In this document: positions 48,128-57,132 of the stretch, piece after piece
Layout of the letters: each line of letters begins with the position of its first letter
How positions within the stretch are numbered: position 1 is the first letter of the stretch
NCBI RefSeq assembly: GCF_021730395.1
Contig: NW_026461117.1
Coordinates: 1-64,000 of the forward strand
Length of the DNA: 64,000 nt
Source of the DNA: Mercenaria mercenaria
Taxonomy: Eukaryota; Mollusca; Bivalvia; Venerida; Veneridae
Reading direction: 5' to 3'
Position numbers and translations under genes: made by a program
Notes under the pieces: model-generated
Told to the model about the DNA's origin: nothing
The model's database searches: none
What the model saw: only the letters and a program-made list of their open reading frames with translations

Positions 48128-50040
48128 TCAGTCTATATATGGCTTGTAAAAATGTTTTTCCAGCAGGACCATTTTGAAATGGCTTTCAAAGAAAGTTTTT
48201 AACTGGCCAACCATTTCTGATATGAAAGTGTCATTTCTTTCAATATCAAAATATTTGATGTCCCTTATCTTCAGGTTATCTGCTGAACAGATAATCAGTG
48301 AACATTTTTTAGCTCCAGTGCACAATAGCTGGCCTTGGATTTGATAATAATAATTATGATTCATATTAAGAGAGTATTGTCCACGGTCGTTACAACTTAA
48401 ATAAGGCACTGTGACAGGAGTGATATCTTTGTCTCTTGCAGAATAAGGACATTTTGCTTCAACAATATGCTTTACATTAATAATACCATCCGGTGAAGAT
48501 GCTAAAAATGGAAATTGTTTCGAGACCACTAAACCACAGGAATGCACAGTGTTGCCGGTGTCTTCCATAAATCTGGTTATAGCGATTGTTTCATGTTTGC
48601 GTCCATGTTCCAAGGCGGCCGCTTTAATTGCTCTTGTATCAACTAAAGATCTGGCTAGTTTATCTTTATCAGTCCGGTCAGTAGACTTGCAAATTTTACC
48701 AGACATCGAGGATGGTAGGCGCTTTGTACGTTCCTCTTTCCATAATTTATTCGCGCTCTGGCCCATTGCTTTTTTTTCGATATCAATAACCGTTTCATCA
48801 CTGATTTTGGTAACGAAAATTTTCTGAAGGAAATTCTCTTCTGGCGAAAGTTTTAAATAGTCATGATCTAATGCAACAGCTTTAGTGTTTGCTGGTTCAA
48901 AAGTTTGAAATATTGGCATTTTGGATATGCCAGGAAAATTCAAGCATGCATTTCTGAAATGGTCTTGATAGCTAACAGAATTTCTAAACTGCTCTGGTCT
49001 TGGGTCAAAATCAATGTTTGTTAATTCAGCTGCACCAGGCATATCAAGTGTATCAGCCTTTAATGGACTACCTAAATATTTTTTACACTTATGAAAACTT
49101 TGCAATTTTTGGGTGCATGTTTCTTCCGTTTTTACTGTCTTTTTCTGGGAGAACATTACTGCACCATAAAGTACTGTGCACACATGTTTGCAGTGAGCAT
49201 GTGGCCCCATACCAGCAGCACATTCACACTGTGCCTCAATAACTGACCCCCCCCCCCCCCCCCCCAGAGTTAAGTTCAACATCTACAGTATAACACACAC
49301 CTTTCTTCATCTCTGCATGACAACTTGATTTAATATATACAACATCCTGTCCTCGTGAAATACGGAAATATCTCAAAAACTGCTCATTGTATAGTCTTTG
49401 AATACGATTATCCAGGGTTTTCTCATGCTGTGCCAGATACTTATGCACACTGTCTAGTTCTGTTTTCGGAAATTTTGATTCCGAGTTGACATCCGCATAT
49501 TTTGTGGGATCTGGTAATGTCATGTTGTATTCAGGCTCTAAAGTCTCTACATTTCCAAAGTTTTGATTTCTCTCGTAAGACACTAATCTGTAAATAGAAT
49601 AGGAAACTATTTCAAATAAGATGTATTACACGGCAGAACAAATAAATTCGTAATGAAAACGTTGAAACCAAACCCCACCCACTCACAGATGTATGAACAA
49701 CAACGTAAAATAAAAATGTCTGGAAATAAAGAAATATCAAGAAACAAAGGAAAATATATTTTCTGGTCATTTATTTAGACTAATATAAAATAAAGCTACA
49801 ATTAACTCTTCAAACATACGCTAAATAGCAAATTATACGCGAAATAAATGTTGACAGCGTTCATTTTCGCCGCGGCGGCATTCTACTTTCGTTTTCAAAA
49901 TATCTGTTTTCTCTCTAAAATAACGGGAAATGTACGTACCTTTCAACCAATTCATTCTTACGTCCAGAAAGTCTAGCACCCCTTTTTTTCAATTCTGCCT
50001 TCAGTTGTGGAATTGTAAGTGATCCGAACTTAGATTCCAT
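48128..50040 (-). CDS. SAP + SWIM zinc finger + YqaJ-type nuclease
   Basis: Exon 1, 50040-49940 (donor GTACGT), encodes MESKFGSLTIPQLKAELKKR, GARLSGRKNELVER, a SAP DNA-binding motif. Exon 2 starts at 49587 (acceptor tttacag) and joins in frame. Near 49220-49180 is a SWIM finger, CECAAGMGPHAHCKH. The C-terminal half is a lambda-exonuclease/YqaJ fold: ALEHGRKHETIAI, LASSPDGI, VEAKCPYS and YYYQIQGQL carry the catalytic Glu/Asp/Glu-x-Lys pattern. A run of 19 C at 49247-49265 shifts the frame by one; with 18 the protein would be ~519 residues. A role in processing DNA ends during transposition is an inference. Confidence 0.8.
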
Positions 50041-50267
50041 TTTTTAAAAGTAAAGAACGTTTGTTTTGATTTGTCTCAGAATGATGCTAATCGATAAGGG
50101 ATTCTGATGGACCGGGAACAGTGGCGCCACCTATCGGTTGGCAGGGGAAGATAACCAACTATTATCTGCCATTTCGGTGTTATCCATATGTTTTACGGAA
50201 AGAAATTTTGGTTTAGTGTCTCAGTAAATATCATTATTAGTATATAAGTGAAACACGCACTCGTCGC

Positions 50268-50346
50268 TCGTATCTGTGGCTCAGTGGTTACAGCAAATGG
50301 CTCGTAAAGCGGGAATTCGCTGGTTCAAGCCCATTAGCGAGAACAT
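50268..50346 (+). tRNA. tRNA-like sequence (probably a decayed tRNA or SINE head)
   Basis: An A-box TGGCTCAGTGGTTA at 50276 and a B-box-like GGTTCAAGCCC at 50323 are about right apart, with a T-run after the end (aacatttttattttt). The loop contains CTCGTAA. The acceptor and T stems pair poorly, so it is more likely a pseudogene than a working tRNA. Confidence 0.35.
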
Positions 50347-50651
50347 TTTTATTTTTCATTTTTAATTGTTTATATGATTTATACGACACCGATGACAGCA
50401 GTACCGACACCGCGAGCAAAACTGAATGATGAATTTAGCTAGTTGTAATTTATATTTATGAAATTTGTAATTTAGTGAAATGAACTGTGAATAAATAAAT
50501 AACATAAACATATATAAAATATGAGAAATTAAAAAAAAAATGAGATAAAAATAAAACAAAAATACCTGTGAAAATACAATAAAGGAAATATTGGATAAAA
50601 ATTTACATGTACAAAGTGTTTGTTGAAATTTGTGAAGAAAAAAAAACAGGA

Positions 50652-50740
50652 CAGACACTGAAGGGTTTCGATCTTACGACCTCCAGGTTTCAAGCTATTG
50701 ATGATGACCACTGAGCTATCGTGACTTGCGTACATCCGTA
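50652..50740 (-). tRNA. tRNA-like sequence, minus strand
   Basis: On the minus strand: A-box TAGCTCAGTGGTC, an anticodon-loop-like CTTGAAAC, B-box GGTCGTAAGATCGAAACC, then a run of eight T (tgttttttttc), as for Pol III termination. Acceptor pairing is weak. It points towards the sequence at 50268-50346. Confidence 0.35.
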
Positions 50741-51319
50741 TACACGCCTTAAATATAAACCACTTTAATTGCTGGTTACCTTCCGTATACTATACGGAAT
50801 GTACCGAAAATCAGCCGAAGATTAAAATATTCTGTGCAACGCCCATTTATTCAATATGCATTTGACAGTTCAATGAAATAGAACAATACTCGCGCTAGGT
50901 ATATAACATGTTTATGTTAATATTGTGAAAAGGGGAATCGGGTAGTGAAACCATTATCCGTGACAAAATAGTTGTACTACTTTTGAATCGCATTGACTAT
51001 AAAGAAATTAAGTAAACCCTGAATTACCAATAATGACATAATCGACTTTACCGATAACGTTTTTGTTATCGTTTTCTATTTATATTAATTTTGCATATCA
51101 TATATAATAATAAGCTGTTAAAAGACAAAATGAAAACAGTTAGTTAAACAATGCTCAAAACTATGAAAGCGCGAATATTGGAACCACTAAGCCATCGCCA
51201 GGACATAACTTAGCGGTCAAAAGTGTCTGTCAAGTATTGATATAGCGCAAGGTGATATGCGCAAGTATGTAACGGTAACAATAACAAATATAAGGATCTC
51301 AAGGCAATAAAAAAAATCA

Positions 51320-51435
51320 ACAAGAGGGTTATAATGACACCAAGTCGCTCTAGTCTTGACTATTTTACCTTGAATATATGTATGACACACTAAATAATGT
51401 TGGTAATTATTTTGTTTCTTGAGAATGGTTTAGGT
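51320..51435 (+). repeat. Truncated terminal-hairpin repeat start
   Basis: aacaagagggttataatgac followed by accaagtcgctctagtcttg looks like a mutated opening of the same family (acaag-aggg..ccc..tcgctc). Nothing of its body follows. Confidence 0.35.
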
Positions 51436-52725
51436 TTATAACTCACCAGAGCACGAAGTGCTCAAGGTGAGCTATTGTGACCTGTAATTGTCCAGCGTCC
51501 GTCGTCGTGCGGTGTGCTTCGTGCGTCAACATTTGCCTTATCAACACTCAAGGGGCTACATTTATGACCCAATCTTTATGAATCTTTGTCAGAATGTTTG
51601 TCTTGATGATCTCTAGGTCAAGTTCGAAACTGGGCTATATGGGTAAAAAAATAGGTCACTAGGCCAGATCAAAGGAAAATTTGTTAACACTCTAGAGTCC
51701 ACAGTTTAAATTTGAAACTTATAAGAATTGGTCAGAACGTTTGTCTTGATGATCTTTAGGGCAGGTTTGAATATGGGTCACGTGGGGTCACAAACTAGGT
51801 CACCCGGTCAAATCAAAGGAAAGGCTCATTAACACTAGTCACATTAGTAAACGTATCTTTATTAAACTTGGTCAGAATGTTTGACTTTATGATCTTTAGA
51901 TCAAATTTGAAAATGGGTCATGTGGAGTAAAAAACTAGGTCACTAGTCTAGATCAAAGAAAAATCTTGTTAACACTCTAGAAACCTCATTTTAAGTTTAA
52001 AACTCATGAAAATAGGTAAGAACTTTTGGCTTGATGACCTCTAGGTTAGGCTTGAGTCTGGGTCATGTGGAGTCAAAATTTCATTCTATGAACTTAAAGG
52101 AAATGCTTGTGAACACTCTTGACGTCACTTTTATGATCCTATCTTCATGAGACTTGGTCAGAATGTTTTTCTTGATAACTTTTAGGTCACGTTTGTATTT
52201 TGAACATTTGGAGTCAAAAACTAGGTCACCTGATCAAATCAAAGGAAAAACTTGTTAACACTCTAGAGACCAGATTTGAGATCCTATCTTCATGAAACTT
52301 GGTCTGACAATTTATCTTGATGATTCCTATGCCAAGTTTGAATCTGGATTATGTTGGATCAAAAACTAGGTCACTTGGTCAAATCAAAGGAAAAGATTGT
52401 TAACAGTCTAGAGGCCACATTTATGATCCTATATTTATGAAACCTGGTCAAAATGCTCATCTTAATGATCCTTAAGTCAAGTTTAAATATGAGTCATGTG
52501 GGATCAAAAACTAGGTCACATGCTCAAATCACATGAAAAGCTTGTTAACGCTCTTGAGACCAGATTTATGATCCTATCTTCATAAAACTTGTTCAGAACT
52601 TGGTCAAAATGTTTGTCTTGATGATCTCTCGGTCACGTTTGAAACTGGGCCATGTGGGTCAAAAACTAGGCCAGTAGGTCAGATCAACTGAGGTGAGCGA
52701 TATAGGGCCATCATGGCCCTCTTGT
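51436..52725 (-). mobile_element. Terminal-hairpin repeat, copy 3
   Basis: Minus orientation: the plus strand opens aactcaccagagcacgaagt, then gtgctcaaggtgagctattgtgacc and a cgtccgtcgtcg block, and closes aggtgagcgatatagggcca, tcatggccct, ctt. The body holds about seven ~155-bp units with atgatcctatcttcatgaaa, cttggtcagaatgtttgtct and aaaaactaggtcac. Ends match copies 1 and 2, the inside does not. Confidence 0.65.
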
Positions 52726-53284
52726 AATTTCATTTTGTAATAGGAAAATTAAATTCTATTTGCAACACGATATTTAATGCTTAGATTAATGCACAGCTGA
52801 ACACAATCATGTCGTGAAGACATTTCCTATCCTTTACAATGCCAAAATGTTTATATTGTCTCTTAAATCTTTCACTTCTTTTAAAAAAGTTGTATTTTTC
52901 TTCTCCCTCAGTCACTTTGGGTTTTGAAATGCCTCGCCCTGCTTCTTGTTGTTTCACCAAAGTATAACTTAATGGTTGTTGACATTATTATATGCAGTGT
53001 GAGAACAGGTCTTTTTGCTGTTGTTAACGATGATACCGGGACTTCAACACGTCACAAATTTTGAACTCGTCCCCGTTTATGTCAATGATTTTCTGATTAT
53101 GTTGTGGTAGGCGCTACAATCCTGGCACTGAAACGAATATATCATAAACCTCTTCTGCATCGGAAATCCTGAATCTCTCTCTTTCTTGCATCATAATATA
53201 CAAAGTTTTTTCTTCAAGGATATTCTTCTAGGAGAACTGCTTCACTTCGATATAATATCTTTTAGAAATACATAGAAATCATAA
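52726..53284. other. Non-coding stretch
   Basis: No gene or repeat recognised between the hairpin repeat and the LINE fragment. Confidence 0.35.
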
Positions 53285-53990
53285 AATACAGATACTGAGT
53301 TGCTTGCATTTGAAAAATATTGTACTCCATTTCGCAAAGATCGTCAAGGTGGTAATCTCGGAAAAGATCTTGTTTACAACAAAAACCATATCCCAGACAT
53401 TAAAGATTCAAGGAGAGGAATTTTTATGGATTGAACTACACATTCAACACAGGCAAATACCTTATGGTAAAATATTGTCGCCGCTTAATTCTTAAACTCT
53501 ATAACACTCGCTTTTCATACTTATATTTCATTTCATTTCATTCTTTACTTATACCGACAATATACTGACCACTGGCGATTTAATCTCGACATGCTAAAAC
53601 CTACCCTAAAACAACAAAAAAAATATCAGAGTATGATATGGATCAGGTTATCGGGAAGCCACCCTCGTTGGACAGAAACGTTACAAACTCTCATTGATAA
53701 CTTTCTTGTATCCTCAACTAGTGAAATATCTTTCCTTGGTGAAGGCGAGCTTTTCATTTCCTTGAAAAAAGCTTTAGGTATCATTGTTTAGTTCGTAGCT
53801 GTAGAAGACGTTCTAAAACCAACCATATTTGCTTTGAAGTGTCACGTTGGCAATCGGATCGCCCTAAAATAGGAAGCGTCTACTTTTGATTGGAAGTCTC
53901 TCTTTCGCAAAGATACTTCTATTTACGCCTCTAAAGTAACACACAAAATACGTAAACTATCAGAAAAAGCAGATACCACATAAATCAATC
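53285..53990 (+). pseudogene. LINE endonuclease-domain fragment
   Basis: Pieces in different frames read, in order, FEKYCTPFRKDRQGGNLG (an endonuclease FRKDRxGG signature), GEEFLWIELHIQHRQIP, a GDFNLD-like site near 53573-53592 that is one base short, LDMLKPTLKQQKKYQSM and TLQTLIDNFLVSSTS, then WKSLFRKD. This is the APE-type endonuclease of a non-LTR retrotransposon with several frameshifts and stops. No reverse transcriptase follows; the Polinton begins soon after. Confidence 0.6.
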
Positions 53991-54059
53991 AAAGTACGTC
54001 AGTCTGACCAGTAGTATTAAATATAGCGCTTCTGGCGCAGTTTAATCTAATTTAACATT

Positions 54060-54468
54060 TAGTCTTTGACCTAAACCGACCAATGCCGGACAATTAAAAA
54101 TCCACAGGTTTTAACTTTACTTTCATTTTCTCATATTTTCAGAAAACCTGGTTATAAATAGCTGACATATTTTCTGAAAATGTTATGAAGCGAGCCCTAT
54201 TTTAATTGGAATTTACGTTGTATTTTCTGAAAATGGCTATGTGGGAAACCACAAATTCAACCAATCAAAAGCCTGCCATTTTTCTGCCAAGTTGGCAGCA
54301 AACTGTCATTTGCTTTTACTTTGGCCGAATCTTTGGCCGAATCTTTGGCAAACTTTTGGCAGATTATATTATATTATATTTATTAATAAAATGTAAGATA
54401 TTTGATCTTATTTTGAATTAATAACTACATTATTAGTCTTTAAATAATTTTAAATACATTTGATATAG
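54060..54468. other. Left end region of the Polinton
   Basis: Non-coding. It holds three copies of an attttctgaaaat-like palindrome near 54138, 54165 and 54222 and a short tandem repeat, ttggccgaatctttggcc, near 54321-54345. The element's left terminus should lie here but cannot be fixed without its partner end, which is outside the window. Confidence 0.4.
54457..54468 (+). promoter_or_regulatory. TATA-type box at PLA2-like start
   Basis: catttgatatag directly abuts the ATG at 54469, a weaker form of the tataatatatag box before the polymerase. Confidence 0.35.
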
Positions 54469-54960
54469 ATGAGTTTACAAAATAAAATATATTGTTTGAA
54501 AGAAAGAATATTTACTGATAATATAAATCCTCATTATGTTACAACAAAAAACGGGAGAAAAATGATAAGGGCTACTTGTTCATCTTCTGGAAAGATGAAA
54601 TCAAAGTTTGTTAAAAGTACAGGAGGTAATTTAGATATTCACAAAGCAATGTTACCTTTATTACCTAAGAAAGGTTTAACACTTCCAGGATATAATTATT
54701 GCGGGCCAGGAAATCCCCTAGATAATGGACCCCCTGTCAATGAACTGGATGCAGTATGTATGGACCATGATTTTTGCTATGACAGTGATGTAAAAAAGGG
54801 TACATGTGATAAACAAATGCTTTCCAATTTAAATAAAACTAAATCAAAAACATTTGGAGAAAAGATTGCAAAACATTTAGTTGTGAAACCTATAATTAAA
54901 ACGAAATACACACTTGGGTTGGGACAAAAACAAAAGTCAAAAAACGGGAAAAGGGGGTAG
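54469..54960 (+). CDS. Polinton phospholipase A2-like protein
   Basis: 163 residues. The middle (about residues 74-115) reads LTLPGYNYCGPGNPLDNGPP, a Ca-binding-loop-like YCGPGN, then AVCMDHDFCYD with the HDxCY catalytic motif of the PLA2/parvovirus VP1 type. In parvoviruses this domain is a capsid-borne membrane-breaching enzyme; a similar entry role in Polintons is inferred. The N-terminus is basic, the C-terminus is Lys/Gly-rich. It ends next to the integrase frame. Confidence 0.75.
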   Translation: MSLQNKIYCLKERIFTDNINPHYVTTKNGRKMIRATCSSSGKMKSKFVKSTGGNLDIHKAMLPLLPKKGLTLPGYNYCGPGNPLDNGPPVNELDAVCMDHDFCYDSDVKKGTCDKQMLSNLNKTKSKTFGEKIAKHLVVKPIIKTKYTLGLGQKQKSKNGKRG

Positions 54961-55058
54961 AGTATACCCCCGGAATCACTGCACCAAGCTACCGCTGGAG
55001 CGATGAATTAGCAGAAGAATTACACAAACCAATTAAAAGGAAATTTAGGAAACGAAGA

Positions 55059-55925
55059 GTGATAGTTAATGATATTGATGATACTTGGTCAGCTGATTTA
55101 GTTGACATGCAAGCTTTTTCAAAATATAATAAAGGAGTAAAGTACTTGTTAACCGTTATTGATATATTTAGTAAATATGCTTGGGTTATTCCATTAAAGA
55201 ATAAAACCGGAGAATCTGTTACTGAAGCATTTGAAAAAATAATTTTAGAAGGACGGTTACCACAAAATTTATGGGTAGATGAAGGAAAAGAATTTTATAA
55301 TAAAAAGTTTGAATCATTTTTGAATAAAAATAAGATTAATATGTACCATACATTTAATGAAGGAAAGGCTGCAGTAATAGAAAGATTTAATAGAAGTTTA
55401 AAAAGAATAATGTGGAAATATTTTACAGCAAATAATACTTATACTTATTTAGATAATTTGCAGGATATGGTTGATAAATATAACAAAACAAAACATTCTA
55501 GTATAAAAATGACACCAATCGAAGCTAGTAAAAACTTAAAAAAAGGTACTGTTTACTTTAATTTATATGGTGGTTTAAAAATACCAAAGAGTAAAACAAA
55601 ATTTAAAATTGGTGATCGAGTTCGCTTAAGCAAACTTAAAAGACATTTTGAAAAAGGATATACACCAAATTGGACAGAGGAAATATTTATAATTTATAAA
55701 ATTAATAATACAAATCCCAGAACATACACTATTAAAGATTTAAATGATGAAATAATTCAAGGTTCATTTTATGAACAAGAACTTTTACCTACTACACAAG
55801 AAGTTTTTAGAATAGAAAAAGTTATTAGACGAGACTATAAGAAAAAACAAGCTTTAGTAAAATGGAAAGGTTACAATGAAAAATTTAATAGTTGGGTTCC
55901 GTTTAGCGATCTTGAACAAATTTAA
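55059..55925 (+). CDS. Polinton retroviral-type integrase with chromodomain
   Basis: At least 288 residues; the frame is open further upstream to about 54965 (YRWSDELAEELHKPIKRKF). Catalytic rve core: WSADLVDMQAF (Asp), LWVDEGKEF (Asp), then the Glu near AAVIERFNRS. After it comes an SH3-like stretch (KIGDRVRLSKL) and a C-terminal chromodomain (FRIEKVIRRDY, ALVKWKGYNEKFNSWVP). It would insert the element; the chromodomain may guide it to chromatin. Confidence 0.85.
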   Translation: MIVNDIDDTWSADLVDMQAFSKYNKGVKYLLTVIDIFSKYAWVIPLKNKTGESVTEAFEKIILEGRLPQNLWVDEGKEFYNKKFESFLNKNKINMYHTFNEGKAAVIERFNRSLKRIMWKYFTANNTYTYLDNLQDMVDKYNKTKHSSIKMTPIEASKNLKKGTVYFNLYGGLKIPKSKTKFKIGDRVRLSKLKRHFEKGYTPNWTEEIFIIYKINNTNPRTYTIKDLNDEIIQGSFYEQELLPTTQEVFRIEKVIRRDYKKKQALVKWKGYNEKFNSWVPFSDLEQI

Positions 55926-55953
55926 TTTAGAAATAAAAAGTTTAATTATATAA

Positions 55954-56475
55954 ATGAGTAATAAAAATCTTATTTCTAATAATAATGGAATAGAAACAAT
56001 AGATCAATTAATTATTCACTTAACTAAACTAGCTGCTGCTTACAGAAAAAGTTATAAATTTTGTGGGAGAGTAAGTACTGGGTTATATATTACAGCAGGT
56101 GTTTTTGGTTGTTCAGCTGCATTAGCACTTGTTCCAGCTATTCCTATATTTGTAGCAGTTGCTGGCGCTGTTCCATCAGTAATTACCATATTTACTAACA
56201 GACTAAAACTTGACGACAAGAAATTTTTTTTAAAATCAGATCACCACAAAATAAAACAACTTATAACAAAAGCACGGATTGCAGCTTTAGCTGTTCATAA
56301 CCCTAATGATCCTGGAAAAGTAAATAAAGAAGAAGAGAAAAAAGTTATTCAGGATATTTTTACAATACTATTAGAAATGCAGAAAGAAAAAAATTATTCA
56401 ACACCTCTTGAAATGCATATGAAGGAATTTAAACTTAACGGATATAAAAGCAAAAAAGAAGAAGAGTTGTATTAA
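55954..56475 (+). CDS. Polinton small protein with hydrophobic segment
   Basis: 173 residues, starting behind tttaattatataa. Residues ~48-82 form one or two hydrophobic helices (STGLYITAGVFGCSAALALV, PAIPIFVAVAGAVPSVI), followed by a charged helical tail rich in Lys and Glu. I do not recognise the family. It lies between integrase and polymerase, on the same strand. A membrane-associated role is only suggested by the hydrophobic stretch. Confidence 0.55.
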   Translation: MSNKNLISNNNGIETIDQLIIHLTKLAAAYRKSYKFCGRVSTGLYITAGVFGCSAALALVPAIPIFVAVAGAVPSVITIFTNRLKLDDKKFFLKSDHHKIKQLITKARIAALAVHNPNDPGKVNKEEEKKVIQDIFTILLEMQKEKNYSTPLEMHMKEFKLNGYKSKKEEELY

Positions 56476-56506
56476 ATTTTACGTGTGTTTTTTAAAGATT
56501 TTTTTC

Positions 56507-56526
56507 TATAAGTATATTATATATAG
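56507..56526 (+). promoter_or_regulatory. Polinton core promoter box
   Basis: agatttttttctataagtat followed by attatatatag abuts the ATG at 56527. The same order (T-run, cta, TATA-type box, ATGG) stands before the polymerase at 57133. Confidence 0.5.
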
Positions 56527-56931
56527 ATGGTTAATAGAAAGGTAGATAGAATGATTATGCCAAAATTATCTAGCACTTTAGGAGAAATAATGAATCCAGA
56601 TGAAAATTCATATAAGAAAGTTCTTAAAAGAAGAAATGTTATTAAATCAAAACTTGATCAAATAGTTAGCGATGAATATAAAAATCATGTTATTGATAAA
56701 TTACAAAATGTTATAGATCCTTATCTTTGTAAAAGAACTTTATTTGAATGGGACTGTGGTTGTCTATTAACTGAAGAAGAAAATGATGAAAGATTATGTG
56801 ATTGTCCCAGACCAAATAATTATCGAAACAATCCTAAAAAAGTTATTGTAACCGACTGTGATACAATGAAAAAAAAAATATATAGAAGCACTTACAAAGC
56901 ATCTAAGAATTTGGTATTAATGCTGGGTTAA
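56527..56931 (+). CDS. Polinton small cysteine-containing protein, unknown
   Basis: 134 residues. The N-terminal two thirds is Lys-rich and probably helical. Residues ~75-98 carry CKRTLFEWDCGCLLTEEEN and then CDCP, a cluster of five or six cysteines that could bind zinc. Not recognised. It has its own TATA-type box and sits just ahead of the polymerase. Confidence 0.5.
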   Translation: MVNRKVDRMIMPKLSSTLGEIMNPDENSYKKVLKRRNVIKSKLDQIVSDEYKNHVIDKLQNVIDPYLCKRTLFEWDCGCLLTEEENDERLCDCPRPNNYRNNPKKVIVTDCDTMKKKIYRSTYKASKNLVLMLG

Positions 56932-57120
56932 TAAAAATGTGTTGTGAAGGGACAAACCGAGTAAAATGTTGAATATCAAAAGTTAATGGAAAAAGATATA
57001 AGTTTAAATATTTTATTTCTTCTTAAAGATAATTTAAAACTTTATTTATTTTATTATTTTTTAATTATTTTTTTAATTATTTTTTTAATCCTTTTTTGCT
57101 TGAAGATTTTTTTTTCTAAA
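56932..57120. other. AT-rich spacer before the polymerase
   Basis: Mostly A/T with three direct copies of ttaattattttt near 57050-57085. No frame. Confidence 0.4.
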
Positions 57121-57132
57121 TATAATATATAG
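57110..57132 (+). promoter_or_regulatory. Polinton polymerase promoter box
   Basis: ttttttctaaatataatata followed by tag abuts the ATG at 57133, nearly the same as the box at 56507-56526. Confidence 0.5.

Larger units (their letters stand above)
44836..50173. mobile_element. ISL2EU-type DNA transposon, 5.3 kb
   Basis: Inverted ends lie at 44836-44897 and 50105-50173. Outer parts read aatggtagatagcggcgagt and, from the right end, aatggcagataatagttggt; inner parts share aggtggcgc and cccggtccatca. Inside are two convergent spliced genes, THAP + DDE transposase on plus and SAP + SWIM + YqaJ nuclease on minus. A DDE transposase paired with a YqaJ-like nuclease is what I recall of the eukaryotic ISL2EU superfamily. 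The transposase reads whole; the nuclease has one frame break in a C-run. Target duplication could not be fixed. Confidence 0.75.
50174..51319. other. Non-coding stretch with two tRNA-like sequences
   Basis: AT-rich sequence after the transposon. Apart from the tRNA-like segments listed separately I see no gene; the frames 50362-50735 are Phe/Ile/Lys-rich and unconvincing. Confidence 0.4.

Noticed and set aside
50362-50735. Minus-strand open frames of 68 and 98 codons
   Set aside because: Phe/Ile/Tyr-rich translations of AT-rich sequence overlapping a tRNA-like segment; no motif.
54206-54421. 71-codon plus-strand open frame at the Polinton's left end
   Set aside because: It spans short tandem repeats and has no recognisable motif or TATA-type box; more likely terminal non-coding sequence.
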